NCBI GenBank assembly: GCA_022393335.1
Contig: JAJEKB010001366.1
Span: forward strand, 100,477 to 164,476
From: Macrotrachela quadricornifera
Lineage: Eukaryota; Rotifera; Eurotatoria; Philodinida; Philodinidae
Direction: 5' to 3'
DNA length: 64,000 bases
Positions 62,914 through 64,000 of the stretch are shown one piece after another (position 1 is the stretch's first letter; every line of letters starts with the position of its first letter). The notes below the pieces were generated by a model. That model was not told the origin of the DNA. It searched no databases and was given only the letters and a program-made list of their open reading frames with translations. The translations under genes and the position numbers were made by a program.

Positions 62914-63509
62914 TTGAAAAAGAAGCAAACATATAAAATAATAATTTACAAATAAAAACACTATATCATTCTATCACTGACTATATATATCTATATATTA
63001 TATCACATGGCTTCTTTGATTCTTTTTTTTTCTCTCTATATTTTCAGTTGAATCCTGGATGGATATAGTAAGGTCATATCGTAGCTAGTGTCCTACTAAC
63101 CTATGTCGTAATCTTATAAATTTTATTGTCTCTCCTTCTTTAGTCTACGATTAGCTATGATTCATGATCGTTAGTATATGTGAATGAAAAAAAAAGGTCA
63201 TTTTTTCGTCACTACTTTGGTTGCACTAAAAGTTCTAAGATCATTAAATAAAAATATCAAAATACAGAGATATTTTTAATTTTATTTGATAAAATGTTGA
63301 GGGTAGTTGCCATAATTATTTCTATCAAGGTCAATCCTTTTCTTACAATTTATTAAAAGTTTTTTGAGGTCTTTTTCAAAAAAATTTTTACTCTCTGAAA
63401 AACCACATGAGCTAGTCATGCTTCATTTGATTTATAAATTTAGTGGAATTTTGTTCTTGAATGTCAGTTGCATTCTAACATTACTAATTATGGGATATGA
63501 ATTTATTTT
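62914..63509. other. Upstream flank of the small N/P/Q-rich gene
   Basis: Presumed promoter and 5' UTR of the minus-strand gene ending at 62161, followed by sequence leading into a mariner remnant. A pyrimidine-rich tract (tttttttctctctatattttcag) at about 63028 is notable only as a splice-like string. No gene called. Confidence 0.5.
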
Positions 63510-63960
63510 AAATAGGTCAGTCAGAAGTCATCTGATATTAACTGGCTTATTGAAGATGAACTGTTATAGACTATTGGTCATAGAGAAAGATGTGAAGCAA
63601 AACTTCGTTTAGTATATTCATTAAATCTAATAGTCCTGAATGTAGATGAAGGTAAGCCTGTAGATCAAAAATATTATATTGAAAATTATCTGAACCCTTT
63701 TGTGAATGAAATATGGAAACAAACATAGACATCAAATTCAAAATGTACAAAACTGCTTAAAGATGATCGTTGACTTCATACTCATTTGATTTTATTAAGC
63801 GTTTGACAGACGAAGATATCAATACAAAGTTATACAATCACATTTGCCAAGCCTAGTACTATGTAATTTGTGGCTAACTAGTTTTATCGAATGTACTAGT
63901 TTAAGTGATTAAATAAATGAAATATGATTAGATCATATGGTTTCCAATAGAGTAAAAAAT
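63510..63960 (+). pseudogene. Mariner-family transposase remnant, C-terminal half
   Basis: Interrupted frames read VNVDEGKPVDQKYYIENYLN-like and NEIWKQT, then KDDR..LHTH and a PSLVLCNLWL segment. These correspond to the mariner pattern 'YYiEnvLkPl...HDNARPHtH...YSPDLaPcDfWLF', with the catalytic positions degraded. It overlaps nothing else and runs to near the window edge. It may belong to the same family as the fragment at 26.5 kb, which preserves the part of the gene just upstream of this one. Inactive. Confidence 0.5.
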
Positions 63961-64000
63961 TTTTTTGACAAAGATTTTAAAAAAATTCTTAATAAATTGT

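Noticed and set aside
1..64000. tRNA and rRNA genes, CRISPR arrays, the spliced-leader RNA gene
   Set aside because: Looked for tRNA T-arm patterns, rRNA-like GC-rich blocks, regularly spaced repeats and a leader sequence; nothing convincing was seen by eye.

Overview
The window looks like nuclear DNA of a small invertebrate, most likely a bdelloid rotifer. I infer this from the AT-rich sequence, compact multi-exon animal genes with mostly 45-100 bp GT-AG introns, a Penelope-like retroelement, mariner remnants, and several genes whose closest families are fungal or bacterial rather than metazoan. No tRNA, rRNA or CRISPR array was recognised. Exon models were built by hand; for every multi-exon gene the exon lengths and splice phases were summed and give one continuous reading frame.

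Layout. 2.4-4.1 kb: an Rh-type ammonium channel (+). 5.1-5.9 kb: a glutamine-rich coiled-coil protein (+). 6.4-12.1 kb: three closely spaced minus-strand genes, ECI2-like (ACBP plus enoyl-CoA isomerase), a whirlin-like PDZ scaffold and a small multipass membrane protein, with splice acceptors just before their start codons; this could be a trans-spliced operon. 13.2-15.9 kb: a glycogenin with an unusual C-terminal membrane segment (+). 17.0-18.6 kb: a TIR-domain protein (-). 19.1-21.0 kb: a secreted EGF-repeat protein (-). 22.25-25.34 kb: a decayed Penelope-like element with a visible 12-bp target duplication. 26.5-27.0 kb: a mariner fragment. 28.8-32.8 kb: a Na+/K+-ATPase alpha-like pump with substitutions at several cation-binding positions (+).

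36.9-48.7 kb is the accessory part. It holds a complete two-domain terpene synthase-prenyltransferase of the kind known from fungi, with introns of 0.9-1.5 kb, bracketed by two large foldback elements; then a secreted protein that may have an acetoacetate-decarboxylase-like fold, and a CDP-glycerol glycerophosphotransferase-like protein. I consider the terpene synthase chimera the most exciting item: its TS domain has every class I catalytic motif and its PT domain has both aspartate-rich motifs, so one polypeptide could make and cyclise a C20 (or longer) prenyl diphosphate.

51.6-57.5 kb: a disordered, Q-rich protein (+) and a TTC7 homologue (-) that converge with abutting stop codons. 57.5-62.1 kb has no recognisable gene. 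62.2-62.9 kb: a small N/P/Q-rich protein (-). 63.5-64 kb: a second mariner remnant. The ordinary genes cover ammonium transport, glycogen priming, fatty-acid oxidation, ion pumping, phosphoinositide scaffolding and adhesion, with no shared pathway evident.
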